In this document: positions 1-7,557 of the stretch, in pieces
Numbering within the stretch: the first letter of the stretch is position 1
Layout of the letters: each line of letters starts with the position of its first letter
Assembly: GCA_021824055.1 (NCBI GenBank)
Contig: JAKALV010000057.1
Span: 1-14,274 of the forward strand
Source of the DNA: Acidobacteriota bacterium
Lineage (GTDB): Bacteria; Acidobacteriota; Vicinamibacteria; Vicinamibacterales; SCN-69-37
Direction: 5' to 3'
DNA: 14,274 bases
Made by a program: the position numbers and the translations under genes
The notes under the pieces: model-generated
What the model was told of the DNA's origin: nothing
Database searches by the model: none
Seen by the model: the letters and a program-made list of their open reading frames with translations, nothing else

Positions 1-1194
1 TTCACCCAGATCGCGATCGAGCAGATCGACGGCAACCAGGGGTTCTTCAAGAAGGACCTGCCGCTCGCGTTTGCCGACGTCACGGATCCGGCGCTCCTGA
101 AGGAATTCAAGGCGTCGAACGACGCGGTGATCGCGGCGCTGGGTAAGTACAAGGCCTGGCTGACGAAGGAGCTGCTGCCGCAGTCCAAAGGCGATTACGC
201 GCTCGGCGCGGACACGTATGCGAAGCTGCTGATGGCGAACGAGATGATCGACATGCCGCTCGACCAGTTGTTGAAGGTCGCCGAGGATGACCGCAAGAAG
301 AACGAAGACGCGCTCGTGGCAACGGCCAAGCTGATCGATCCGAAGAAGACGGTCCAGCAGGCCCTGATGCAGATCGAAGCGCAGCATCCCGAACCGGGCG
401 CGCTGCTCAAGGTCACCCAGGACGCGCTCGACTCGCTGCGGCAGTTCATCGTGACCAAGAAGATCGTGGACATCCCGGTGTCGGCGCCGGCGCATGTCCA
501 GGAGACGCCGCCGTTCATGCGGTCGACGACCAGCGCGTCGATGGACACGCCTGGTCCGTTCGAAGCGAAAGCCACTGAGGCGTACTACAACATGACGCTG
601 CCCGATCCGCGCTGGAGCAAGGCGGAGCAGGTGGATTACATGCGGCAGTGGTACTACCCGGCCATCTCCAACGTATCGGTGCACGAGGTGTATCCAGGGC
701 ACTATCTTCAGTTCCTGTACGCGAAGAATTTTCCGACGCTCACGCGCAAGGTGTTCGGCGCGACCACGAACATCGAAGGCTGGGCGCATTACGCCGAGCA
801 GATGATGATCGACGAGGGCTTCCATGCCACCGAGCCCGCCTATCGGATGGCGCAGCTGCAGGATGCCCTGCTCCGCGACGTCCGCTTCATCGTCGGCATC
901 AAGATGCACACGCAGGGCATGACGGTGGAGCAGGCGAAGCAGCGGTTCGAGACCGACGGGCACCAGCCCGCAGCCATCGCGCTCTCGGAGGCCAAGCGCG
1001 GCGCCGGAGATCCGCTGTACGGCTACTACACGATGGGCAAGCTCGCGATCCTGAAACTGCGCGAGGACTACCGCCGGAAGAAGGGCGCGGCGTTTTCGCT
1101 GCAGGACTTCCACGACACGTTCATTCAGATCGGCCCGCTGCCGTTGCCGCTCGTGCGCGAAAAGATGCTCGGCGGACAGGGACGGATGTTCTAA
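1..1194 (+). CDS. DUF885 family metallo-hydrolase, C-terminal part (5' end outside window)
   Basis: The frame is open from base 1 to the TAA at 1192-1194, giving 397 residues; family members are usually about 550-600 residues, so roughly the first third lies outside the window. The diagnostic motif is HEVYPGH (HExxxxH type) at window residues 228-234, followed about 25 residues later by NIEGWAHYAEQMM with Glu259. This His/Glu arrangement is what DUF885 proteins use as a presumed zinc site, like an M32/gluzincin-type peptidase. Physiological substrates of most DUF885 proteins are unknown; the family is usually annotated as peptidase-like, and many members are exported or lipoproteins. The N-terminus is not visible here, so localisation cannot be judged. 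The lactonase gene follows 26 bases downstream on the same strand, so co-transcription is plausible. Family assignment is firm; function is inferred. Confidence 0.9.
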   Translation, partial: FTQIAIEQIDGNQGFFKKDLPLAFADVTDPALLKEFKASNDAVIAALGKYKAWLTKELLPQSKGDYALGADTYAKLLMANEMIDMPLDQLLKVAEDDRKKNEDALVATAKLIDPKKTVQQALMQIEAQHPEPGALLKVTQDALDSLRQFIVTKKIVDIPVSAPAHVQETPPFMRSTTSASMDTPGPFEAKATEAYYNMTLPDPRWSKAEQVDYMRQWYYPAISNVSVHEVYPGHYLQFLYAKNFPTLTRKVFGATTNIEGWAHYAEQMMIDEGFHATEPAYRMAQLQDALLRDVRFIVGIKMHTQGMTVEQAKQRFETDGHQPAAIALSEAKRGAGDPLYGYYTMGKLAILKLREDYRRKKGAAFSLQDFHDTFIQIGPLPLPLVREKMLGGQGRMF

Positions 1195-1220
1195 AGACAG
1201 TTCGGGAGTACTATCGCGAC

Positions 1221-2087
1221 ATGGACGTAGAGAGCCTGCCGGGCATCAGTGCTGAGCTCGGTGAGGGGCCGCTGTGGGATGTCGGGCGGCAGTGTCTCTG
1301 GTTTGTCGATATCATGCGCGGGCTCGTGCACCGGTTCGATCCCGCGGCCGGCACCGATCGCGTCTACGAGATCGGCCAGCCCGTCAGCGCGCTCGCGTGC
1401 CGAGCGCGCGGCGATCTCGTCTGCGCCGTTCGTGACGGCTTCGCACGGCTCGATCCGGAGACAGGCGCGGTGACGATGATCGCGGCGGTCGAGGCGGACA
1501 ATCCGCGCAACCGGATGAACGACGGCTGTGTGGATGCGCGCGGTCGGTTCTGGGCCGGGACGATGTCGATGCACCACGAGCGCGAGGCCGGCGCGCTCTA
1601 TCGTTTGGATCCGGATGGCACCGTGACGCGACATCTGTCCGGCGTCACCACGTCCAATGGCCTTGACTGGAGCGGCGACAACCGCCGCATGTATTACATC
1701 GACACGGGGCTGCCGCGGATCGATGTGTTCGACTTCGATCTTGAGGGCGGCACGTTGGCGAATCGCCGGGCGTTCGTAACGATCGATCCAGTCGAAGGCA
1801 AGCCGGACGGCATGATCGTGGACGCCGAGGACCATGTCTGGGTCGCGTTGTGGAATGGCGGGTGCCTGCACCGCTATGCGCCGGATGGCACGCGCGTCTC
1901 GGTCGTGAGGTTGCCCACACCGCTGACAACGAAGCCGGCGTTCGGCGGGCCGGACCTGTTGGATCTGTACGTCACGTCGGCGTCTATTGCGTTGAGCGCG
2001 GAGGCGCGGGCGGCATCGCCCTCGGCCGGCGCGCTCTTTCGACTGCGGCCCGGGATACGCGGCCGCGCCCCGAGGCTGGCCAAATGA
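1221..2087 (+). CDS. SMP-30/gluconolactonase/LRE family protein
   Basis: This is a 288-residue six-bladed beta-propeller of the SMP-30 (regucalcin) family, probably a cytosolic sugar-lactone hydrolase acting on an aldonolactone. The divalent-metal ligands expected for the family are present: Glu15 in LGEGPLW, Asn100 in NRMNDG, Asn146 in TSNGLDWS and Asp196 in GKPDGM. The C-terminus (ALFRL...GIRG) matches the normal end of the family, so the protein is full length. I chose the ATG at 1221 because it lies just before the conserved LGEGPLW blade. The same frame stays open upstream, but there it overlaps the DUF885 gene and is meaningless. A weak Shine-Dalgarno-like GGGAG sits about 12 bases upstream. 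The stop codon TGA overlaps the next gene's ATG (ATGA), implying translational coupling with the PPK2 gene. No signal peptide is seen. The exact lactone cannot be deduced. Confidence 0.92.
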   Translation: MDVESLPGISAELGEGPLWDVGRQCLWFVDIMRGLVHRFDPAAGTDRVYEIGQPVSALACRARGDLVCAVRDGFARLDPETGAVTMIAAVEADNPRNRMNDGCVDARGRFWAGTMSMHHEREAGALYRLDPDGTVTRHLSGVTTSNGLDWSGDNRRMYYIDTGLPRIDVFDFDLEGGTLANRRAFVTIDPVEGKPDGMIVDAEDHVWVALWNGGCLHRYAPDGTRVSVVRLPTPLTTKPAFGGPDLLDLYVTSASIALSAEARAASPSAGALFRLRPGIRGRAPRLAK

Positions 2088-2971
2088 AGCACTCTGACAT
2101 GCGGGCTCTGGTCGAGCGTTACACCGTGACCAACGGGAAGAAGTTCCGCCTGAAGGACGTCGATCCCGGCGATTCCGGGCCGCACGATCTGAAGGTCCGT
2201 GCCGGCGAGTTGCTGGTCAACGGGATCCAGGCCCTCAGCGACGCGCAGGAGAAGCTCTACGCGCAGGACATGTGGTCGGTGCTCTTGATCTTCCAGGCCA
2301 TGGATGCGGCCGGCAAGGACGGCACGATCAAGCACGTCATGTCCGGCGTCAACCCCACGGGCGTGCAGGTCTTCAGCTTCAAGCAGCCCTCGGCCGAGGA
2401 ACTGGATCACGATTTTCTGTGGCGGACGACGAAGTGCCTTCCTGAGAAGGGGCGCCTGGGGATCTTCAACCGGTCGTACTACGAAGAAACGCTCGTGGTG
2501 CGCGTCCATCCCGACTTTCTGAAAGCCCAGCGGCTGCCGGAGCCCGCCGCCACGAAGAAGCTCTGGAAGAAGCGATTCGAGGATATCAACGCGTTCGAGC
2601 GGCACCTGACGCGCAACGCCACGGTTGTGCGGAAGTTCTTTCTGTATCTGTCGAAACCCGAGCAGAAGCAGCGATTTCTCAGCCGGCTCGACGAGCCCTC
2701 GAAGAACTGGAAGTTCTCGACGGCCGATGTGCGCGAACGGGAGCATTGGTCCGAGTACATGGACGCGTACGAAGACATGATCCGGCACACGGCAACGCCC
2801 AAGGCGCCGTGGCTGGTCGTTCCCGCCGATAACAAGTGGTTCACTCGCCTGGTGGTCGTCGAGGCCATCCTCCTGGCGCTGCGCGAACTGGACCTCTCGT
2901 TTCCGTCGGTGGACGCCGCGCGCAAGAAGGAACTCCAGGCCGCCCGCGCAGCCCTGCTCCGCGAGCGGTAA
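2084..2971 (+). CDS. ppk2: Polyphosphate kinase 2 family protein (polyphosphate:nucleotide phosphotransferase)
   Basis: This 295-residue cytosolic PPK2-family enzyme transfers phosphate between inorganic polyphosphate and nucleoside mono- or diphosphates. The Walker A loop is AMDAAGKDG at residues 72-80, and the Walker B region is GRLGIFNRSYYE at 123-134. The lid region carries WKFSTADVRERE near 209-220, and the C-terminal APWLVVPADNKW (about 241-252) is typical. Single-domain architecture and the motif series resemble short class III PPK2 enzymes such as that of Meiothermus ruber, which can phosphorylate AMP as well as ADP. Class assignment is inference from remembered family patterns. The ATG at 2084 overlaps the lactonase stop by four bases (ATGA) and begins MKHSDMRALVERY. 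A half-copy of a palindromic repeat starts five bases after the stop codon. The next gene is convergent. Confidence 0.93.
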   Translation: MKHSDMRALVERYTVTNGKKFRLKDVDPGDSGPHDLKVRAGELLVNGIQALSDAQEKLYAQDMWSVLLIFQAMDAAGKDGTIKHVMSGVNPTGVQVFSFKQPSAEELDHDFLWRTTKCLPEKGRLGIFNRSYYEETLVVRVHPDFLKAQRLPEPAATKKLWKKRFEDINAFERHLTRNATVVRKFFLYLSKPEQKQRFLSRLDEPSKNWKFSTADVREREHWSEYMDAYEDMIRHTATPKAPWLVVPADNKWFTRLVVVEAILLALRELDLSFPSVDAARKKELQAARAALLRER

Positions 2972-2975
2972 GAGA

Positions 2976-3025
2976 ACGGGGTCAGAGCCCTTTTCCACAG
3001 ATTTCGACAAAGAAGGGACAGAGGT
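2976..3025. repeat. Half-copy (one arm) of a palindromic interspersed repeat
   Basis: These 50 bases align without gaps to the left arm of the 4751-4858 palindrome, with 42 of 50 identical. They begin ACGGGGTCAGAGCC and end GGGACAGAGGT. Two similar boxes in direct orientation bound the unit: GGGGTCAGAG at 2978-2987 and AGGGACAGAG at 3014-3023. The opposite arm is absent. It sits in the 70-base space between the convergent PPK2 and methyltransferase genes. Only a weak 5-bp internal stem (CCCTT/AAGGG) is visible, so terminator activity is not supported. Confidence 0.85.
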
Positions 3026-3041
3026 CTCGGGCGTGTCGAGG

Positions 3042-3890
3042 CTACCGCCCGGTCGCTGGCACGGCCCACATCGAGCGGGCCCCGAGGTAGTCGCGCTGGA
3101 ATCCGGCACGCGCGGACAGTTCCTTCAGCATCGGGGGCAGTTCCACGCGGAACTTCCATTCGTCTGCCCGGCCGCCAATCTTTGTGAAGGCCGACGCCCA
3201 GCCGTCCCACCAGGGGGCCGCGCCCCGGGCGAGCGGTTCGACGATCAGCACGTGACCGCGCTCGCGGGCAAAGGCGATCAGAAGCGGTAGCAGTTGTGCC
3301 TGCGCGTGCCGCGGCAATTCATTGATGGACCAGGCCAGTAATAGTGCAGGCGGCGCAGGCGGGGCGGGGCGTGCAGGATGCGCGGGAGGGATCTCCGCGA
3401 TCAGATCGGCCCGTTTTGCGCGGCCGTCGACGCCCAGCTGTTGCCAATTCCACTTCGCTTCGTCAAGGGCCCACTGGTTCTGATCGATTCCCACGACTTG
3501 GACGCGCGGTCGCGAGTTCTCCCGCGCGTCCTGCCAGGCGGCCGCGCCCACGCCGGTGCCGCAACCGAGATCGGTAATGTGCGCGACCTCGCGCGCGACC
3601 TCGGGGAGGGCGCGCACGATTTCCCGGATGGTGAGGTAGTGCAGCGGCGCATAGAACGCGGCGAAGGCCGAGCGTTTCCCGGCGGAATCCAGCGCCGACC
3701 GTCCCGCCAGTTCACTCCGGCGCTCGACATAACGCGCCGACAGCGCGCGAAGCGCGCGGGTGAATTCCTGAGGGCGATATGGGGCGACGTGGCGCGTGTG
3801 CAGGGCACCAAGCCAGGGCGTGAGGACGTCCACGCGTGGCGACTCAGCCACGATCTGGCGGCGACGCGACGCGATGGGATCTGAAGGCAT
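3042..3890 (-). CDS. Class I SAM-dependent methyltransferase
   Basis: This 282-residue protein has a Rossmann-type methyltransferase core. Motif I is ITDLGCGTGVG at residues 105-115, and the acidic end of strand 2 is VVGIDQN with Asp136. SINELP (188-193) and HVLIVEPL (213-220) mark strands 4 and 5. The N-terminal helical region (about 40-100, with RSAFAAFYAPLHY) and the overall layout recall Rsm22-like methyltransferases, but the Cys motifs of that family are not seen, so the substrate is unknown. A Pro/Ala-rich stretch (168-182, PPAHPARPAPPAPPA) interrupts the core. The ATG at 3890 overlaps the HMG-CoA lyase 3' end by 47 bases. A GTG at 3851 (residue 14) would reduce the overlap to 8 bases and is a fair alternative. 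Neither has a clear Shine-Dalgarno sequence. It is the last gene of the liu operon, but no role in leucine degradation is evident. Confidence 0.82.
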   Translation of the reverse strand: MPSDPIASRRRQIVAESPRVDVLTPWLGALHTRHVAPYRPQEFTRALRALSARYVERRSELAGRSALDSAGKRSAFAAFYAPLHYLTIREIVRALPEVAREVAHITDLGCGTGVGAAAWQDARENSRPRVQVVGIDQNQWALDEAKWNWQQLGVDGRAKRADLIAEIPPAHPARPAPPAPPALLLAWSINELPRHAQAQLLPLLIAFARERGHVLIVEPLARGAAPWWDGWASAFTKIGGRADEWKFRVELPPMLKELSARAGFQRDYLGARSMWAVPATGR

Positions 3891-4806
3891 TCACGAACCG
3901 GGACGGCAGACGGTGCGTGAGCGCGGGTTCAAGCGCGAGGGAGGCGCCGGCGAGTGCATTCAGGTCGATGCCGGTCTGACGGCCCAGGCCGTGAAGCATG
4001 TAGACGAGATCCTCGGTGGCGAGATTGCCGGCGGCGCCTGGGGCGTAGGGACAGCCGCCCAGCCCGCCGGCCGAACTGTCGAATGTGGTGATGCCGTAGT
4101 CGAGCGAGGCCAGCACGTTGGCCAGCGCCGTGCCGCGGGTGTCATGAAAATGCAGCGCCAATGTCCGTGGGGCAAATTGAGCGGTGACCTGATCCAGCAT
4201 CGATCGGACCTGGCCGGGATGCGCCACGCCGATCGTGTCGCTGATGGCCACTTCAAACACGCCCAGCTCGAACAGCTGTCTGGTGAGATCGATCACCCGT
4301 TCGACCGGGACGTCGCCCTCGAACGGACAGCCGAAGGATGTCGAGAGGTAGCCGCGGACGCGCAACCCTGCGGCGCGCGCGGCGCGCGTCACGTCTTCGT
4401 ACGTGCGTATTGACTCACCGATCGTCTGGTTGATGTTCTTGCGGCTGAAGGTCTCGGAGGCGGCGGCGAAGATCGCCACCTCCGTCACGCCGCTGGCGAT
4501 GGCGCGCTCGAGGCCTCTGAGGTTGGGGACGAGCGCCGAATACCGGGTGCCTGGGCGCGGCGTGATGCCCGCGAAGACCTCCTCCGCGTCGGCGAGCTGC
4601 GGGATCCACTTGTGACTGACGAATGCGGACACTTCGATGCGGCCGCACCCGGCGGCGCTGAGGCGGTCAATGAACGCGATCTTGTCGGCCACGCGCACGA
4701 GCGCCGCTTCGTTCTGCAGCCCGTCGCGAGGCCCCACTTCGACAATCGTGACGGGGTCAGAGCCGTTTTCCACAGTTTTGGGCATCCAGGGGACAGAGGT
4801 CCACAT
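3844..4806 (-). CDS. liuE: Hydroxymethylglutaryl-CoA lyase
   Basis: The enzyme cleaves (S)-HMG-CoA to acetyl-CoA and acetoacetate, the last step of leucine degradation. It is a 320-residue TIM barrel of the DRE-TIM family. EVGPRDGLQNE at residues 23-33 holds catalytic Arg27 and metal ligand Asp28. LHFHDT at 218-223 gives metal ligands His219 and His221. GGLGGCPYAPGA near 247-258 has the active-site Cys252, and Asn261 completes the metal site. Length fits bacterial lyases (about 300). The start is odd: codons before Thr20-Ile-Val-Glu-Val lie inside the 4751-4858 palindrome, and the codon just outside (GTC) cannot start translation. Candidate starts are ATG at 4806 (preceded by AGAGG four bases upstream), ATG at 4785 and GTG at 4773, all inside the repeat. 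I chose 4806 for its Shine-Dalgarno-like sequence. The methyltransferase overlaps the 3' end. Confidence 0.93.
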   Translation of the reverse strand: MWTSVPWMPKTVENGSDPVTIVEVGPRDGLQNEAALVRVADKIAFIDRLSAAGCGRIEVSAFVSHKWIPQLADAEEVFAGITPRPGTRYSALVPNLRGLERAIASGVTEVAIFAAASETFSRKNINQTIGESIRTYEDVTRAARAAGLRVRGYLSTSFGCPFEGDVPVERVIDLTRQLFELGVFEVAISDTIGVAHPGQVRSMLDQVTAQFAPRTLALHFHDTRGTALANVLASLDYGITTFDSSAGGLGGCPYAPGAAGNLATEDLVYMLHGLGRQTGIDLNALAGASLALEPALTHRLPSRFVNAFRSHRVASPPDRG

Positions 4807-4858
4807 GGACCTCTGTCCCTATTGTGCCCAAAACTGTGGAAAACGGCTCTGACCCCGT
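4751..4858. repeat. 108-base near-perfect palindrome (REP/BIME- or MITE-like) between biotin carrier and HMG-CoA lyase genes
   Basis: Two 54-base arms, 4751-4804 and 4805-4858, are inverted copies with 48 of 54 positions pairing and no gaps. The mismatches are one block of five at 4785-4789 and the central CA. Each arm holds two boxes, GGGGTCAGAG at the outer end and [G/A]GGGACAGAG near the centre. The outer edge on the right overlaps the last base of the biotin-carrier TAA (4858-4860). The left edge lies one codon before the conserved N-terminus of HMG-CoA lyase. One arm matches the 2976-3025 element. As RNA it would form a very long hairpin inside the operon transcript. Confidence 0.95.
4808..4814 (-). 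promoter_or_regulatory. Shine-Dalgarno-like sequence inside the palindrome, upstream of the HMG-CoA lyase ATG
   Basis: On the minus strand the bases before the ATG at 4804-4806 read ACAGAGGTCC-ATG. AGAGG therefore lies about four bases upstream of the start, slightly close but usable. In the folded palindrome this AGAGG pairs with CCTCT of the other arm while the ATG lies at the apex. Initiation here is inferred from the lack of any other plausible start outside the repeat. Confidence 0.5.
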
Positions 4859-5246
4859 TATTGCATGTCGAGCACGGGCGTCCCTGGCTGGACGAGGTCG
4901 CCCTCGGCACAGCGCAGCGTCTTGACCACGCCGGCGCGCGGGGCGCGGATCGGGAGTTCCATCTTCATGGCCTCGAGGACGACCAGCAGGTCGCCGGACG
5001 CGACGGTCTGTCCGGCCGCGACGAGCACGCGAATCACCTTGGCCGACATCTGCGGCATCAGCGCGTCGTCATCGTGCGGCGCCCGGGCGCGAGTGCTGGC
5101 CGGCGGCGTGATTTCGAACAGGTGTCCGTCGAGCCAGATCCACGCGGTCCCGCCGTCGCGGACCGCGTGGGCCGTCATCACGCGCGCGCCATCCTCCACG
5201 CGGTACCGTCCATCGGCCAGCGCGGTCACATGCCACTCGCGCGGGG

Positions 5247-5253
<7 letters not shown>
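4858..5253 (-). CDS. Biotin carboxyl carrier protein (separate C-terminal part of methylcrotonyl-CoA carboxylase alpha subunit)
   Basis: This 131-residue protein carries the biotin that shuttles carboxyl groups between the biotin carboxylase and the carboxyltransferase. The biotinyl domain is C-terminal. The target sequence VLEAMKMELPIRAP places the biotinylated lysine at Lys97, about 35 residues from the end as expected. The usual PMPGKV turn is changed to PQMSAKV. The first 50 residues (EWHVTALADGRYRV to WIWLDGHLFEI) look like the beta-rich BT linker domain that connects the two halves in fused alpha subunits. I chose ATG 5253, which overlaps the biotin carboxylase stop by seven bases (ATGGTGA) and has GGGTGA upstream. 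A GTG at 5268 would add five residues. The TAA abuts the large palindrome. It acts with the neighbouring carboxylase subunits. Confidence 0.9.
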
Positions 5254-6761
<1,508 letters not shown>

Positions 6762-6763
6762 CA

Positions 6764-7555
6764 CTACGCCTTCGGCCCCGGAATGTTGTTCAGCCACGCG
6801 GGCGGCCGCTTGTCGAGGAACGCCCGCAGGCCTTCCTGGCCTTCCGGCGAGACACGCTGATCCGCGATGGCCGCGGTCGTCAGGCCCACCACATCTTCAG
6901 GCAGCCGGCCGTGCACCTGCCGGAGCAGGGCCTTGGCCCGCGCGACCGCGGTCGGCGCGGCCTTCAGGAACAGCTGCACGTGACGCGCCACGGCGGCATC
7001 CAACGCGGTGGCCGGCACGATCTCGGACACGAGCCCGATCGCTTTCGCGCGCGCGGCGTCGAACCGCGCGCCGCTCAGGCACAGCTCACGCGCGGCCGTG
7101 AGGCCGATCTTCCGCAGAACATACGGAGAGATCATCGCGGGCAGAATCCCGAGCACCACTTCTGTAAATCCAAAAACCGAGTCGTCGGCGGCCACCACAA
7201 CGTCGCACACCGCCGCCAGCCCGGAGCCGCCGCCCAGGGCGGCGCCGTGGATGCGCCCGATCAACGGCACGGGCACGCGGTCGAGCGCGTTGAACATCGC
7301 GGCGGCGCGCTCGGCGTCCGCGAGGTTCTCGTCGCGCGAGTACCCGGCCATCTTGGACATCCAGTGCACGTCCGCGCCGGCGCAGAACGCTTTCCCGGCG
7401 CCCTGCAGAATGGCGACGCGCGTGTCTCCGGGCACCACGCTGCGCGCCCAGGCGGTCAACTCGGCTATCAGATCTTCGTTGAACGCGTTGCGGACATCGG
7501 GGCGGTTGAGGGTGACGGTGGTGACGGGGCCGTGCTCGATCGTGAGTGTGGACAT
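6764..7555 (-). CDS. liuC: Enoyl-CoA hydratase/isomerase family protein, probable methylglutaconyl-CoA hydratase
   Basis: This 263-residue crotonase-fold enzyme most likely hydrates 3-methylglutaconyl-CoA to HMG-CoA in leucine degradation. The oxyanion hole regions are AFCAGADVHWM (residues 56-66) and IHGAALGGGSGLA (102-114). Glu132 in FTEVVLGILPAMISPYVL matches the second catalytic glutamate of crotonases. The first glutamate, usually in GGGxEL, is Gly112 here. The GGGxGL plus LPAxISPxV combination is what I recall from LiuC/GnyH-type hydratases, so the change is a subfamily trait rather than damage. The C-terminal region REGL-like SPEGQEGLRAFLDKRPPAW is typical. ATG 7555 begins two bases after the carboxyltransferase stop, and its own stop is two bases before the biotin carboxylase ATG, so tight coupling is likely. 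The frame remains open upstream over the carboxyltransferase gene, but that part is a shadow. Confidence 0.88.
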   Translation of the reverse strand: MSTLTIEHGPVTTVTLNRPDVRNAFNEDLIAELTAWARSVVPGDTRVAILQGAGKAFCAGADVHWMSKMAGYSRDENLADAERAAAMFNALDRVPVPLIGRIHGAALGGGSGLAAVCDVVVAADDSVFGFTEVVLGILPAMISPYVLRKIGLTAARELCLSGARFDAARAKAIGLVSEIVPATALDAAVARHVQLFLKAAPTAVARAKALLRQVHGRLPEDVVGLTTAAIADQRVSPEGQEGLRAFLDKRPPAWLNNIPGPKA

Positions 7556-7557
7556 CG

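Noticed and set aside
648..1220. Open frame upstream of and continuous with the SMP-30 gene
   Set aside because: It overlaps the well-supported DUF885 gene in another frame, and its translation is Arg-rich with no family features; the lactonase fold begins at 1221.
2986..3018. Possible intrinsic terminator after PPK2
   Set aside because: The only visible stem is about 5 bp with a roughly 20-base loop and no T-tract; the sequence is better explained as a repeat half-element.
1874..3109. Long antisense open frame across the PPK2 gene
   Set aside because: It is a shadow of the PPK2 and lactonase genes, with no recognisable domain.
4751..4858. Insertion sequence or transposon end
   Set aside because: There is no transposase gene and no evident target duplication; the element is a self-contained palindrome.
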